Below, piece by piece: positions 1 through 8,400 of a DNA stretch of 64,000 nt. The notes under the pieces are model-generated. The model searched no databases and was not told the origin of the DNA. It worked only from the letters and a program-made list of their open reading frames with translations. Position numbers and translations under genes: made by a program. Source of the stretch: DASQQQ01 sp036390995 (GTDB lineage: Bacteria > Actinomycetota > UBA4738 > HRBIN12); assembly GCA_036390995.1 (NCBI GenBank), contig DASWAT010000064.1, positions 1 to 64,000 of the forward strand. Reading direction: 5' to 3'. Within the stretch, counting starts at the first letter, position 1, and every line of letters begins with the position of its first letter.

Positions 1-141
1 GACTTCGCTTGTCCGAACGGGCAGACGCTGTACCTGATGTCGGTCACGTACTCGGGCATCACGGTCACCGGATCGGCGGGTGACTTCCTCGGCGCCACGC
101 CGGACCCGATCTCGACCGGTCCGATCATGATCCTGGTGTAG
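1..141 (+). CDS. C-terminal fragment of an unidentified protein
   Basis: The frame is open from base 1 and closes at TAG 139-141, giving the last 46 residues of a protein that begins outside the window. The fragment is rich in Gly, Thr and Ser, has one Cys near its start (FACPNG) and ends in a hydrophobic stretch (GPIMILV). A hairpin lies 27 bp downstream, which supports this being a real gene end. The composition would suit an exported beta-rich protein, but no family is recognisable from so little sequence. Confidence 0.6.
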   Translation, partial: DFACPNGQTLYLMSVTYSGITVTGSAGDFLGATPDPISTGPIMILV

Positions 142-168
142 GGAGCCGAACCCTGCGCTGATCCATTC

Positions 169-202
169 GAAAGCGGGGACGCCATGCAGCGTCCCCGCTT
201 TC
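169..202 (+). terminator. Rho-independent-like hairpin
   Basis: A perfect 13-bp inverted repeat (169-181 with 190-202; stem GAAAGCGGGGACG, 8-nt loop) lies 27 bp after the stop of the first gene. There is no strong T-run after it, as is common for hairpin terminators in high-GC actinobacteria. Confidence 0.6.
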
Positions 203-773
203 TACCGTGGGTTGCCCGGCGGGCCCGTCCGGTGTACCCGAACGCCGGTGAGCGGCGCGCTCTGGCCGCCTCTACCGCCGCCCGAACGGGCCGCGGCCTG
301 CTCGGCGGTCGACATGCCGACGACTGATGGGGTGGAAGAGCCGAAGTAGGGCGATCCGCCGATCGATGCGGCTTCCCCGCCGCCCTCCCCCTCGGCGGCG
401 GTCTGGGCCTCGGCACGTTGCCGGCGTTCCTGGACCTCCCCGACGTAATCGGGAACCCGCCGAGCATGCAGACTCTGCCCACCGGTTGCTGGCTCACTGG
501 GCCCGGGCCGGGAAGCTCCTCGGCGGATAGAGAAAGGTACTCCTGGCAGGGGTGGCGGCGCTCGCGCTCATCCTGTCCGCGATCCCGCCGGCCGCCACAC
601 CGTCGAGCTATTCCGGCTTCGAGGGGACGACGGCCGTCGACAGCACGTTCGACTGGAACGGCTTCGCCCCGGCCGACGTAGCTGGGAACCGCCCCGACCC
701 GAACCTGAGGAAGCATCCGCTGCCCGCGCGTAGGTCTTTCGGGTGGAGGCCCACCGGCGGGACCGCCACCCCG
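203..773. other. 570 bp without a confident gene; possible remnant of a secreted protein
   Basis: No open frame here shows a convincing start, family motif or ribosome site. The one suggestive stretch is on the plus strand at about 531-720. It reads as a basic residue pair, a hydrophobic run (VLLAGVAALALILSA) and a PPAATPSS segment like a Sec signal peptide with cleavage region, followed by a polar sequence that stops near 776. In that frame a stop lies at 528-530, so the only usual start is GTG 552, inside the hydrophobic run. It may be a decayed exported-protein gene. I would not call it functional. Confidence 0.3.
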
Positions 774-779
774 TAGGCT
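774..779 (+). promoter_or_regulatory. −10 box (TAGGCT) for a leaderless transcript
   Basis: TAGGCT fits the actinobacterial TANNNT −10 consensus and ends 6 nt before GTG 786. Transcription would then begin at or next to the start codon. The same arrangement precedes 5680 (TAGGCT), 46555 (TAGCCT), 47911 (TAGGTT) and, on the minus strand, 37394 (TATACT). Confidence 0.5.
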
Positions 780-785
780 TGCCGT

Positions 786-1616
786 GTGCGCGCGGCGGTG
801 GTCGGCCACGTCGAGTGGGTGGAGTTCGCCAGGGTCGAGCGCGTGCCCGGACGAGGCGAGATCGAGCACGCCAGCGACTGGTGGGAGGAACCGGCCGGCG
901 GAGGCGCGGTTGCGGCCGTGCAGCTGGCCAAGCTGGCGGGCGGCTGCACCTTCTACACCGCGCTCGGGGACGACTCCGTCGGACGCCGGGCGGAGGAGGC
1001 CCTCGAACGGCTCGGCGTGCGCATGGAGGTGGCGTGGCGCGATACGCCCACCCGACGGGCCGTGACGTTCGTCGACCCGGGTGGCGAGCGCACGATCACC
1101 ACGCTCGGTCCCCGGCTGAACCCCTACGCTGACGACCCGCTTCCCTGGGACGAGCTCGACCAAGCCGACGCGGTGTACTTCACCGCCGGCGACGTCGAGG
1201 CCCTCCGGCGAGCCCGGCAGGCCCGCGTGCTCGTCCCCACCACCAGGATCATGGCGCTCCTCGGCGAGGCCGGTGTCCACCTGGACGCGGTGGTGGGGAG
1301 CGCCCGGGATCCCTCCGAGCGCTACGAACCGGCCCTGCTCCGCGATCCACCCGGACTGGTGGTCCTCACCGAGGGCGCGGCCGGCGGCCGGTTCCGAGCC
1401 TCCGACGGCCGGAGCGGCAGGTACGAACCCGCCGTTCTCCCCGGACCGCTGGTGGACACCTACGGGGGCGGCGACAGCTTCGCCGCCGGGCTCACGTTCG
1501 CCCTCGGCGCCGGTTGGGCTCCAGAGGACGCCCTCGCGCTCGCCGCGCGCTGCGGGGCCTGGTGCGTGGCCGGCCGCGGCCCGTACGGCAACCAGCTCAC
1601 GAGCGGCGAACTCTGA
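786..1616 (+). CDS. PfkB/ribokinase-family carbohydrate kinase
   Basis: A 276-residue protein of the PfkB superfamily, which phosphorylates sugars, nucleosides or similar small molecules with ATP. The N-terminal half has the Gly-rich substrate-lid region (GGGAVAAVQLAKLAG) and the strand TALGDDSVG. The C-terminal signature DTYGGGDSFAAG at 224-235 carries the catalytic Asp (D230) in place of the usual DTxGAGD. It is slightly short for the family (about 300). GTG 786 is preferred to GTG 784 because it keeps the frame and lies 6 nt after TAGGCT. No ribosome-binding site is seen, consistent with a leaderless mRNA. The substrate cannot be assigned. Confidence 0.85.
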   Translation: MRAAVVGHVEWVEFARVERVPGRGEIEHASDWWEEPAGGGAVAAVQLAKLAGGCTFYTALGDDSVGRRAEEALERLGVRMEVAWRDTPTRRAVTFVDPGGERTITTLGPRLNPYADDPLPWDELDQADAVYFTAGDVEALRRARQARVLVPTTRIMALLGEAGVHLDAVVGSARDPSERYEPALLRDPPGLVVLTEGAAGGRFRASDGRSGRYEPAVLPGPLVDTYGGGDSFAAGLTFALGAGWAPEDALALAARCGAWCVAGRGPYGNQLTSGEL

Positions 1617-1753
1617 GCGAACGGAACGACGACTCGCGCGCGGCTCGGATCCGCTCGCAGCTCAGGTGAGGTGGCGTGCGTGTCGATGGAACTGGAACGG
1701 GCCGGTCCCGGGCTTCCGCCGTGTGCGGCGGACCCGGCCGGAGGAGGTGGACC

Positions 1754-2539
1754 ATGGGCCGTCGCTGCACGTGGTGCGGAACCGAGAGCCCCCAAGACGC
1801 ACAGGTGTGCCCGTCGTGCGGAGCGCGCCTCACCCCGTTCGAGCGAGAGCCCTCGCCCTCGGGAGCCTGGGCGCAACCCATGCCGCCACCCCCGGCCCGG
1901 CCCGGCGCAGCGCCGGCCTCGCCGCCGGCCCCCGGACCCATGCCCGCGGGCGCGTGGCCCCGGATGCCCGCGCCCGAGTGGGCCCCGCCCCCGCCGCGGA
2001 AGCAGGGGGCGAGGACGATCTTGGTCGCTGCGGCCGTGCTCGTTGGCGTGCTGGCCGCGGGGCTCGTGATCAAGACGGTCCTGTTCCGGCCGGGGATCGG
2101 CTTCCCCGACCAGCTCGCCGGGCTGTCCCGCAACGAGTCCCCGGTCTCGCGACAGGTCACCGACTTCATCGAGAACCTCGCGGACGGGTTCGGCTTCGAG
2201 GTGCACGTAGGGCTGTACGGAAGCAGCCAGTTCCAGCCCGAGCTCATGATCGTCGCCTTCGAGCGTGCCGATGCCCCGCCCGGCGCCTTCGACGACTTCG
2301 CCTCGGGCTTCACCTCCACGTCAGGCCAGGGCGTGGGCGAGCCCGTACGGGAGCGGCGCGGCGAGGTCGAGTACCAGTGCGCCGCGGTGCAGCCCTCGGC
2401 CTCCACCGTGGGGTCGCCACAGACGTTGTGCCAGTGGACCGACCCCGCCACCGGCGGCTTCCTCGCCAGCACGAACCCCGTCGACCCGGGAGCGGCGATC
2501 GACCTCGCGGCCGAGGTACACGACGCGGTCGTGAACTGA
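1754..2539 (+). CDS. Zinc-ribbon, single-pass membrane protein of unknown function
   Basis: A 261-residue protein. Residues 1-25 form a zinc ribbon with two CxxC pairs (CTWC and CPSC). A Pro/Ala-rich linker follows, then one membrane helix near residue 95 (ILVAAAVLVGVLAAGLVI) and a C-terminal domain of about 140 residues, probably outside the membrane. ATG 1754 is chosen because GGAGGAGG lies just upstream; an in-frame start at 1676 lacks such a site. The layout (cytoplasmic zinc ribbon, Pro-rich linker, helix, extracytoplasmic domain) is common in actinobacterial proteins without known function. It converges on the DoxX-Rieske gene across a shared hairpin. Confidence 0.75.
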   Translation: MGRRCTWCGTESPQDAQVCPSCGARLTPFEREPSPSGAWAQPMPPPPARPGAAPASPPAPGPMPAGAWPRMPAPEWAPPPPRKQGARTILVAAAVLVGVLAAGLVIKTVLFRPGIGFPDQLAGLSRNESPVSRQVTDFIENLADGFGFEVHVGLYGSSQFQPELMIVAFERADAPPGAFDDFASGFTSTSGQGVGEPVRERRGEVEYQCAAVQPSASTVGSPQTLCQWTDPATGGFLASTNPVDPGAAIDLAAEVHDAVVN

Positions 2540-2552
2540 GGAGGTGGAACGT

Positions 2553-2581
2553 CGGCCGCCGGTGGCGGGAACCGGCGGCCG
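2553..2581. terminator. Bidirectional hairpin between convergent genes
   Basis: A perfect 11-bp GC inverted repeat (2553-2563 with 2571-2581, 7-nt loop) lies in the 52-bp gap between the convergent zinc-ribbon and DoxX-Rieske genes, so it could serve both. Confidence 0.6.
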
Positions 2582-2591
2582 GGGACGTCCG

Positions 2592-3683
2592 TCAGGAGGG
2601 CAGGACGACCTGCCCGGTCGCCTTGTCGATCTCGACCTGGATGGGCGCGAGCGGGCGTGGGGCCGGCCCGGCGATGACCTGGGCGTTCTGCGCAGGGTCG
2701 TACTCAGCCCCGTGGCAAGGGCAGTAGAGGATGCGCTGCGACTGGTCGTAGCCGACCAGGCATCCAGCGTGGGTGCACACGCGGCTGTAAGCGACCACGT
2801 CGTTCTGCCCCAGTCGGACCAGCGCCGCCGGTCCGACGCCCGGGTCGTTGAAGCCGATCGCGCCGCCCACGGGGATGCTGCTGAGCGTCGCGATCGGGGT
2901 CCCCTGGGTCGATCCGCCGGATGCCGTCGGACCCTGGGGAGCCTGGGACGGCGAGGACCCACCGCCTCCCGAGCGATGCCCCGACGACGTGCCCCCTCCC
3001 GCCCGGAGCGCCTGTGCCGGCTTGCCGGCGAAGGCCGCACCCGCGCTCGCCACGAGGAGGGTGGCGCCGGCCAGCGCCCCGCCTCGGATGAACTCGCGAC
3101 GCCCCACCTCGCCCGGTGCCGAGGAAGGCCGCCGCCCGGCGGAGGGACCGAAGCCCGCGTGCGAGCGCCGGCGGATCTCGACCAGACCGAGGAGGTACGC
3201 GAGCCACGCCACGGCGTACATGGAGTCCGACCCCAGGAAGTACGGATGCACGTGCCACGTGGCGGACAGCGTGAGCGTGAGGTTCACGAGGAACCCGCCG
3301 GCGGCGACCGCGAGCGGCGCGATGCCGACCAGGGTCCCCAAGCCGATCGCGATCTCGGCGAACGCGATGGCCAGCCCGGTGAGGACCGGTGCATGGGCCA
3401 GCATCCGAAGGATGCCGCCGATCGGGCTCCCCTGCGCGAACGAGACCAGCTGGTTCCCGATGAAGTCGGGCGAGCCGGCGTGGAGGAAGTACGGGTCGGC
3501 CATCTTCTGGATCCCGGCGTACACGAACGTGACGCCGAGGAATGCGCGGAGCAGGCGGAGCGACACCGGCTGCTCCCGCCACTCGTCGAGGAGCGGCGAA
3601 GCGCCGCGATGGCGGCCCCGGGAGGACGGCGGGGGAGGCAGGAGCTTCTCGGGACGGCGGGCGCGGGTCTTCGTGGCGTTCAT
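2592..3683 (-). CDS. DoxX-like membrane domain fused to a Rieske [2Fe-2S] domain
   Basis: A 363-residue fusion. Residues about 45-170 form a four-helix DoxX/TQO-small-subunit domain (LRAFLGVTFVYAGIQKMADP and three further hydrophobic segments). Residues 194-219 are a twin-arginine segment (GRREFIRGG then a hydrophobic run ending AAFAG), resembling a Tat signal in mid-protein. A Gly/Ser-rich linker follows, then a C-terminal Rieske domain with CTHAGC (C303, H305) and CPCHG (C321, H324) as cluster ligands and C308/C323 as the usual disulfide pair. Expected topology is five membrane helices with the Rieske domain outside. DoxX proteins act in quinone-linked oxidation, so a role passing electrons to or from quinone is inferred. 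ATG 3683 fits the domain start; the frame stays open upstream but reads as non-coding. Confidence 0.85.
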   Translation of the reverse strand: MNATKTRARRPEKLLPPPPSSRGRHRGASPLLDEWREQPVSLRLLRAFLGVTFVYAGIQKMADPYFLHAGSPDFIGNQLVSFAQGSPIGGILRMLAHAPVLTGLAIAFAEIAIGLGTLVGIAPLAVAAGGFLVNLTLTLSATWHVHPYFLGSDSMYAVAWLAYLLGLVEIRRRSHAGFGPSAGRRPSSAPGEVGRREFIRGGALAGATLLVASAGAAFAGKPAQALRAGGGTSSGHRSGGGGSSPSQAPQGPTASGGSTQGTPIATLSSIPVGGAIGFNDPGVGPAALVRLGQNDVVAYSRVCTHAGCLVGYDQSQRILYCPCHGAEYDPAQNAQVIAGPAPRPLAPIQVEIDKATGQVVLPS

Positions 3684-3786
3684 GGTGCCCAAGTATCCAG
3701 GGGGCGGGTTGGAGCCCGTTTGGCCGAAGGTTTGGATCCGGTTAGAAACGCGGGCCGCGGACGCTTCGGCGCGAGACCATAGGGGC

Positions 3787-4443
3787 GTGCGACTCCTGCT
3801 GGTCGAGGACGACCGGAAGCTCGCCGAGCTGCTCGCCAGCCGGCTGCGCCGGGAGGGCCACGAGGCGGCCACGTGCGCCACCGGGCCCGAGGGGCTCGAG
3901 CTGGCCACGTCCGGGGACTTCGACGTCGCGGTGGTGGACGTGATGCTGCCCGGCCTGGACGGGATCTCGCTCACCACCGAGCTCCGGTCCCGGGGGATCC
4001 GGCTGCCGGTCCTGATGCTCACGGCACGGGACACGGTGGAGGATCGCGTGACCGGCCTGCGCTCGGGCGCCGACGACTACCTCGTGAAGCCGTTCGCGTT
4101 CGCCGAGCTGCTGGCGCGGATCGAGGTGCTGGGCCGCCGGGTAGACGGTGGCGACCGGCTGTCGCACGACGGCGTGGTCCTGGATCCGCAGGCCCGTCGC
4201 GTCCGCGTGCACGACCGCGAGATCGAGCTGACGGCCAAAGAGTTCGATCTCCTGGAATGCCTGCTGCGCAACAGCGGGCGCGTGATGACCCGGGTCGAGT
4301 TGCTGGAGACCGTGTGGGACTTCGCCATCGAGACGCAGACGAAGGTGGTGGACCTGTACGTCCACTACCTCCGGAAGAAGCTCGGCGACGCCGGTCGCGT
4401 GATCCAGACGGTCCGCGGCGTCGGCTACGCGATCGGCCGCTAG
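3787..4443 (+). CDS. OmpR/PhoB-family response regulator
   Basis: A 218-residue two-domain regulator. The receiver has the acidic pair D8/D9, phosphoacceptor D51 (VVDVMLPGLDG), the MLTA switch segment and the conserved Lys in YLVKPF. The C-terminal winged helix (about 128-218) includes ELTAKEFDLLECL and the recognition region TKVVDLYVHYLRKKL. GTG 3787 begins exactly at the receiver fold. Its stop abuts the start of the histidine kinase, so the two form one operon. The gene is divergent from the DoxX-Rieske gene across about 100 bp, which is therefore a possible target. Confidence 0.93.
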   Translation: MRLLLVEDDRKLAELLASRLRREGHEAATCATGPEGLELATSGDFDVAVVDVMLPGLDGISLTTELRSRGIRLPVLMLTARDTVEDRVTGLRSGADDYLVKPFAFAELLARIEVLGRRVDGGDRLSHDGVVLDPQARRVRVHDREIELTAKEFDLLECLLRNSGRVMTRVELLETVWDFAIETQTKVVDLYVHYLRKKLGDAGRVIQTVRGVGYAIGR

Positions 4444-5625
4444 GTGTTCCGGTCCCTGCGGGTTCGGATCGCCGCGTCCCACGCGTCGGTGCTGGCGGTC
4501 ATCCTGCTCGCGCTCGGCGGGGCTGGGCTCCTACTCTTGTCGAGGGACCTCGACCGCGAGGCCACGGCACAGCTCGTGGCGGTCGCGCGCCAGCAGGTGA
4601 ACCGGATCGAGGAGCTGGGCCGTCCCGTTCCACCGCCCGACTCCGACGTTCCCTCCGCTTCGGCGACGCAGATCGCCGTGTTCACGCCGGGCCGGGTTCC
4701 GGTGGGCGAGTCCACCGAGGTCCCGGCGTGGCTCACCCCAGGGGCCTCCCGGCTCCGCGATCTGACGGTCCGGGGCGAACGGGTTCGGGTGGTCACGCTG
4801 ACGGCGGGCTCGCGAAGCTCGCCGCTTGGGCTGGTGGTGGCGGGCAGGTCCCTCGAGCCCGAAGAGCATCTCCTCCACCGGGTGCGGTTGCTGCTGCTCG
4901 TCGGCGGCCTCGTGGCCGTTGGGCTCAGCATGGCTGCCGGGTGGTGGCTGGCGGGCCGTGCGGTCCGTCCGGTGCAAGCCGCGTACGAGGCACAGGCCGG
5001 GTTCGCCGCCGACGCGTCCCACGAGCTCCGTACCCCACTCACGTTCATCCGGTCCGGGGTCGAGGTGCTGGCCGAGCGCGATCCCGACCTGGGCCAGCAG
5101 GTGCTGTCCGAGATCGACTACCTGACCGGCCTCACCCGGCGCCTCCTGGATCTGGCCCGGGCCGAGGGCGGGACGCTCGTCCTCGAGCGTGCCCCCCTCG
5201 ACGTCGACGAGGTCTGCCGCTCGGCCGCACGCCGGAGCCGAGCCGCGTCGGGCACGCATCTCACGCTGGAGGGCAGCGTGCTTCCGGCCATCGGTGACCG
5301 TGTGGCCCTGGAGGCCGCCCTCGACGCCGTGCTCGAGAACGTGGGGGTCCACGGCGGGAAGAAGGCCACGATGCGCTGGGAGATGACCGATGACCGTGCC
5401 GTGGTCTCGGTCGCGGATCGCGGGCCGGGGCTCCCGCCCACCCTCACGGCCCGGGCGTTCGAGCGGTTCGCGAGGGCGGATCCCAGCCGGACCCGCAGCA
5501 CGGGCGGCGCAGGGTTGGGGCTCGCGGTGGCGTTGGCCCTGATCGAGGCGCAGGGCGGACGGATGTGGCTCGAGCCCACTCCCGGTGGCGGCCTCACCGC
5601 GAAGATCGCCCTTCCCATCGCCTGA
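4444..5625 (+). CDS. Membrane sensor histidine kinase
   Basis: A 393-residue partner kinase of the preceding regulator, starting (GTG) on the base after that gene's stop. It has two membrane helices (about 9-32 and 148-170) flanking an extracytoplasmic sensor of about 115 residues, then a short linker rather than a full HAMP domain. The HisKA H-box is ASHELRTPLTF, with H193 as phosphoacceptor. The ATPase domain has the N-box (LENVGVHGG), DRGPGLPP and TGGAGLGLAVA. The signal is unknown; the sensor domain shows no recognised fold. Confidence 0.92.
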   Translation: MFRSLRVRIAASHASVLAVILLALGGAGLLLLSRDLDREATAQLVAVARQQVNRIEELGRPVPPPDSDVPSASATQIAVFTPGRVPVGESTEVPAWLTPGASRLRDLTVRGERVRVVTLTAGSRSSPLGLVVAGRSLEPEEHLLHRVRLLLLVGGLVAVGLSMAAGWWLAGRAVRPVQAAYEAQAGFAADASHELRTPLTFIRSGVEVLAERDPDLGQQVLSEIDYLTGLTRRLLDLARAEGGTLVLERAPLDVDEVCRSAARRSRAASGTHLTLEGSVLPAIGDRVALEAALDAVLENVGVHGGKKATMRWEMTDDRAVVSVADRGPGLPPTLTARAFERFARADPSRTRSTGGAGLGLAVALALIEAQGGRMWLEPTPGGGLTAKIALPIA

Positions 5626-5667
5626 CCCGTCTCCGGGGCGGTCTGGCTCGCCGTCCGTTCGCTGCCG

Positions 5668-5673
5668 TAGGCT
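5668..5673 (+). promoter_or_regulatory. −10 box (TAGGCT) for a leaderless transcript
   Basis: TAGGCT lies 6 nt before GTG 5680, the same spacing as upstream of the PfkB gene. It implies that the next gene has its own promoter after the two-component operon. Confidence 0.5.
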
Positions 5674-5679
5674 CCGGCC

Positions 5680-7521
5680 GTGGACGTCGCCTCGTTCCTG
5701 CAGCGCCACCCGCCGTTCGACGCGCTCGACGCGACCGATCTGGCCCGGGTGGTGAGCTCGGTGCAGATCGCGCACTTCGCCCCGGGAACCCCGATCCTCC
5801 AGCAGGGCGGCGAGCCGGCGCGCTCCCTCTACGTGATCCGCAAGGGCGCGGTGGAGATCCTCGACGACGGACGGCTCCTCGACCTCATGAGCGAGGGGGA
5901 GGCGTTCGGCGCCTGGTCGTTGCTCGGCGGATTCGGACCCACCACCACCGTCCGCGCGCACGAGGACACCCTCTGCTACCTGATCCCGGGCGAGGTCGCC
6001 ACCGAGGTCCTGGGGACGCGGCCGGGCCTCGCGTTCGTCATGGGCAACCTCCGGCGGCGGATCGAACGGGTCGACGAACGCCTGCGCGGCGAGACCTCCA
6101 CCCAGCAGTACCGGCCGGTCGGCTCGCTGATCCGGCGGCCCCCCATCACGTGCGACCCCGGCACGACCGTTGCCGACGCCGCTCGGCTCATGGCGCGGGA
6201 GCGGATCTCCTGTCTGCTCGTGCCGACCCCTGAGGGCTGGGGCATCCTCACCGACCGGGACCTGCGCTCGAAGGTCGTCGCCGAGCGCCGCGACCCGTCG
6301 GCCACCAGGGTGGAAGAGGTCATGTCCCATCCGGCCGTGACCGTTCCTCCCGACGCGGTGGCCGGCGAGGTGCTGCTGCAGATGCTGGACGGCGGATTCC
6401 ACCATTTCCCGGTACGGGCCGAGGGCGGAGGTCTCCTCGGGGTGATCACCGACACCGACCTGATGGGCTTGGGCCGGGACACCCCGTTCGCGCTGAGAAG
6501 CACGATCGAGCGGGCGCACGACGACGAGGAGGTGGCCCGCGCTGGCCGGGAGATCCCGGCGGTCGTGGCAACGCTCATCGAGTCGGGAACCGACCCCGTG
6601 GAAGCCGGCCACGTGGTCGCCCTGACGATCGATGCCCTCACCCGCCGGTTGCTGGAGCTCGGCACGGCCAGGCTGGGAGACCCGCCCGCCCCGTGGGCCT
6701 GGCTGGCACTCGGCTCCGCGGCCCGCCAAGAGCAGGCGTTGCGCACCGATCAGGACCATGCCCTGGCCTACGATCCGGGGGATCGCCCCCTCGAGGAGGT
6801 CGACCGGTACTTCGCGGCGCTCGCGGAGTTCGTGACCGGTGGGCTCGAACGGGCCGGGATCCCTCGGTGCGAGGGAAAGGCCATGGCGACCAACGACGTG
6901 CTCCGCACCTCGCTCGCCGGTTGGGACCGGCAGCTGCACGCCTGGATGGAGGACCCCGGGCTCATGGGAAGCGTGTTCCTGTCGATCGTGTTCGACTACC
7001 GGCGCGTCGCCGGGCCGCTCGGCGCCACCGCAACCTTGGACCGGACGATCGCGTTGGCTCCCGCGTATCCGCTCTTCCTCCGGCACCTGGCCCGGCGCGG
7101 CCTGGACCTGCATCCCCCCACGGGGTTCCTCCGCGACCTCGTGGTGGAGTCCCGTGGGGAGCACGCCGGCACGCTCGACGTGAAGCACGGCGGCATCACG
7201 ATCGTGGGGAACCTAGCCCGCTTCTGGGCGATCCGGGCGGGCATCACGGAGAAGCGGACGATCGGGCGTCTGCAAGCCGCCGGGGCGGCGGGTGCCTTCG
7301 ATGCCGAGACCCGCGACCAGCTGGTCGAGGCGTTCCGGTTCTTGTGGGGCATCCGCCTCCAGCACCACGTCGCCCGGACTCGGGCCGGCGAGGACCCAGA
7401 CGACTTCGTCGACCCGCGCGAGCTGGGGCCGGTGGCCCGTCGCGGGCTGAAGGAGGCCTTCCGCGTGATCGCGCGTGCGCAGCGGGCGCTCGCGCTGGAG
7501 CTCGGCGTCCCCCCGCGCTGA
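5680..7521 (+). CDS. cNMP-binding / CBS-pair / DUF294 nucleotidyltransferase-like protein
   Basis: A 613-residue multidomain signalling protein. Residues 5-125 form a cyclic-nucleotide-binding fold (FAPGTPILQQGG, FGAWSLLGG). Residues about 145-270 hold two CBS motifs (GILTDRDLRSKVV, GVITDTDLMGLG), which normally bind adenine nucleotides. Residues about 290 to the end form the DUF294 nucleotidyltransferase-like domain, with the active-site-like motif LGSAARQEQALRTDQDHAL at 343-361 and a helical C-terminus. Family relatives resemble the GlnD head domain, but their reaction is not established. Three cyclase-like genes lie in the same window, making cAMP a plausible ligand. The GTG start is set by the −10 spacing and the start of the fold. 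Confidence 0.88.
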   Translation: MDVASFLQRHPPFDALDATDLARVVSSVQIAHFAPGTPILQQGGEPARSLYVIRKGAVEILDDGRLLDLMSEGEAFGAWSLLGGFGPTTTVRAHEDTLCYLIPGEVATEVLGTRPGLAFVMGNLRRRIERVDERLRGETSTQQYRPVGSLIRRPPITCDPGTTVADAARLMARERISCLLVPTPEGWGILTDRDLRSKVVAERRDPSATRVEEVMSHPAVTVPPDAVAGEVLLQMLDGGFHHFPVRAEGGGLLGVITDTDLMGLGRDTPFALRSTIERAHDDEEVARAGREIPAVVATLIESGTDPVEAGHVVALTIDALTRRLLELGTARLGDPPAPWAWLALGSAARQEQALRTDQDHALAYDPGDRPLEEVDRYFAALAEFVTGGLERAGIPRCEGKAMATNDVLRTSLAGWDRQLHAWMEDPGLMGSVFLSIVFDYRRVAGPLGATATLDRTIALAPAYPLFLRHLARRGLDLHPPTGFLRDLVVESRGEHAGTLDVKHGGITIVGNLARFWAIRAGITEKRTIGRLQAAGAAGAFDAETRDQLVEAFRFLWGIRLQHHVARTRAGEDPDDFVDPRELGPVARRGLKEAFRVIARAQRALALELGVPPR

Positions 7522-7530
7522 GCGGCTCGC

Positions 7531-8325
7531 TCAGGCGTCGTCGGAGGCGGGAGCCGGCTCGGCGCCGATCGCGTGATACCCGCCGTCCACGTGGACGAGC
7601 TCCCCGCTGATCCCCCGTGCACCGTCCGAGAGGAGGAACGCGATGGCATCGGCCACGGGGCTCGGGTCGCCCACGTCCCAGCCCAGCGGGGCGCGCTCGT
7701 GCCACCGGTCGGCGAGGGACTGGAAGCCGGGGATGCCCTTGCCCGCCACGGTCCGCAGCGGACCCGCCGAGACCACGTTCACGCGGATGCCGAACGGCCC
7801 GAGGTCCCGGGCGAGATAGCGGGTCACCGACTCGAGCCCGGCCTTCGCCACACCCATCCAGTCGTACACCGGCCAGGCCACGCGCGCATCGAAGTCGAGC
7901 GAGACGATGCCGCCGCCGTGCTGCTTCATCAACGGGAGCAGCCCGACGGCGATCGCCTTCAGCGAGAAGGCGCTCGTGTGCAGGGCGGTCGCCACGCTCT
8001 CCCACGGCGTGTGCAGGAAGTTGCCGCCGAGGGCGTCCTGTGGAGCGAACGCGATCGCATGGAGGAAACCATCCAGGCGGCCCCATCGCGCAGCGAGCAC
8101 GTCGTGCACCGCCCGGATATGGTCGTCGTCGTTCGCGTCGAGCTCCAACACGTCCACGGGCGGATCCATCCGCTTGGCCAGCCGCTCGGTGATGCTCATC
8201 GCCCTGCCGAACGAGGTGAGCACGATCTGGGCCCCTTCCCGTTGGGCGGCCTGGGCTGCCGCGTAGGCGATGCTCTCGCGCGTCAGCACCCCGGTGATCA
8301 GCAGCTTCTTGCCCTGCAGCAGCAT
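7531..8325 (-). CDS. fabI: Enoyl-[acyl-carrier-protein] reductase, FabI/InhA type
   Basis: A 264-residue short-chain dehydrogenase-like enzyme that reduces the trans-2 double bond of enoyl-ACP with NADH, the last step of type II fatty acid elongation. The N-terminus GKKLLITGVLTRESIAYAAA is the FabI-type nucleotide site with the Ser/Ile pattern. The catalytic pair Y154 and K161 shows the Y-x6-K spacing of FabI/InhA rather than Y-x3-K, and the end has SGELVHVDGGYHAIG. Start ATG 8325 follows a GAGGGGGAG ribosome site, with a TAGCAT −10 candidate further up. The open frame upstream is not part of the protein. It is divergent from adenosine deaminase. Confidence 0.93.
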   Translation of the reverse strand: MLLQGKKLLITGVLTRESIAYAAAQAAQREGAQIVLTSFGRAMSITERLAKRMDPPVDVLELDANDDDHIRAVHDVLAARWGRLDGFLHAIAFAPQDALGGNFLHTPWESVATALHTSAFSLKAIAVGLLPLMKQHGGGIVSLDFDARVAWPVYDWMGVAKAGLESVTRYLARDLGPFGIRVNVVSAGPLRTVAGKGIPGFQSLADRWHERAPLGWDVGDPSPVADAIAFLLSDGARGISGELVHVDGGYHAIGAEPAPASDDA

Positions 8326-8400
8326 CGGCTCCCCCTCGTGAACGGCATCCGATGCTACCGACGACCGGCTCCGGCCGCACGCGTATACGCTTCGGCCCGG

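Noticed and set aside
2848..3786. N-terminal extension of the response regulator frame by over 300 codons
   Set aside because: The receiver fold begins at 3787. The upstream part is low-complexity and antisense to the DoxX-Rieske gene.
4531..7188. Long minus-strand open frame of 885 codons opposite the histidine kinase and cNMP/CBS gene
   Set aside because: It is antisense to two genes with clear domain motifs. Its composition (Arg/Gly/His-rich without motifs) is that of a GC-driven shadow frame.
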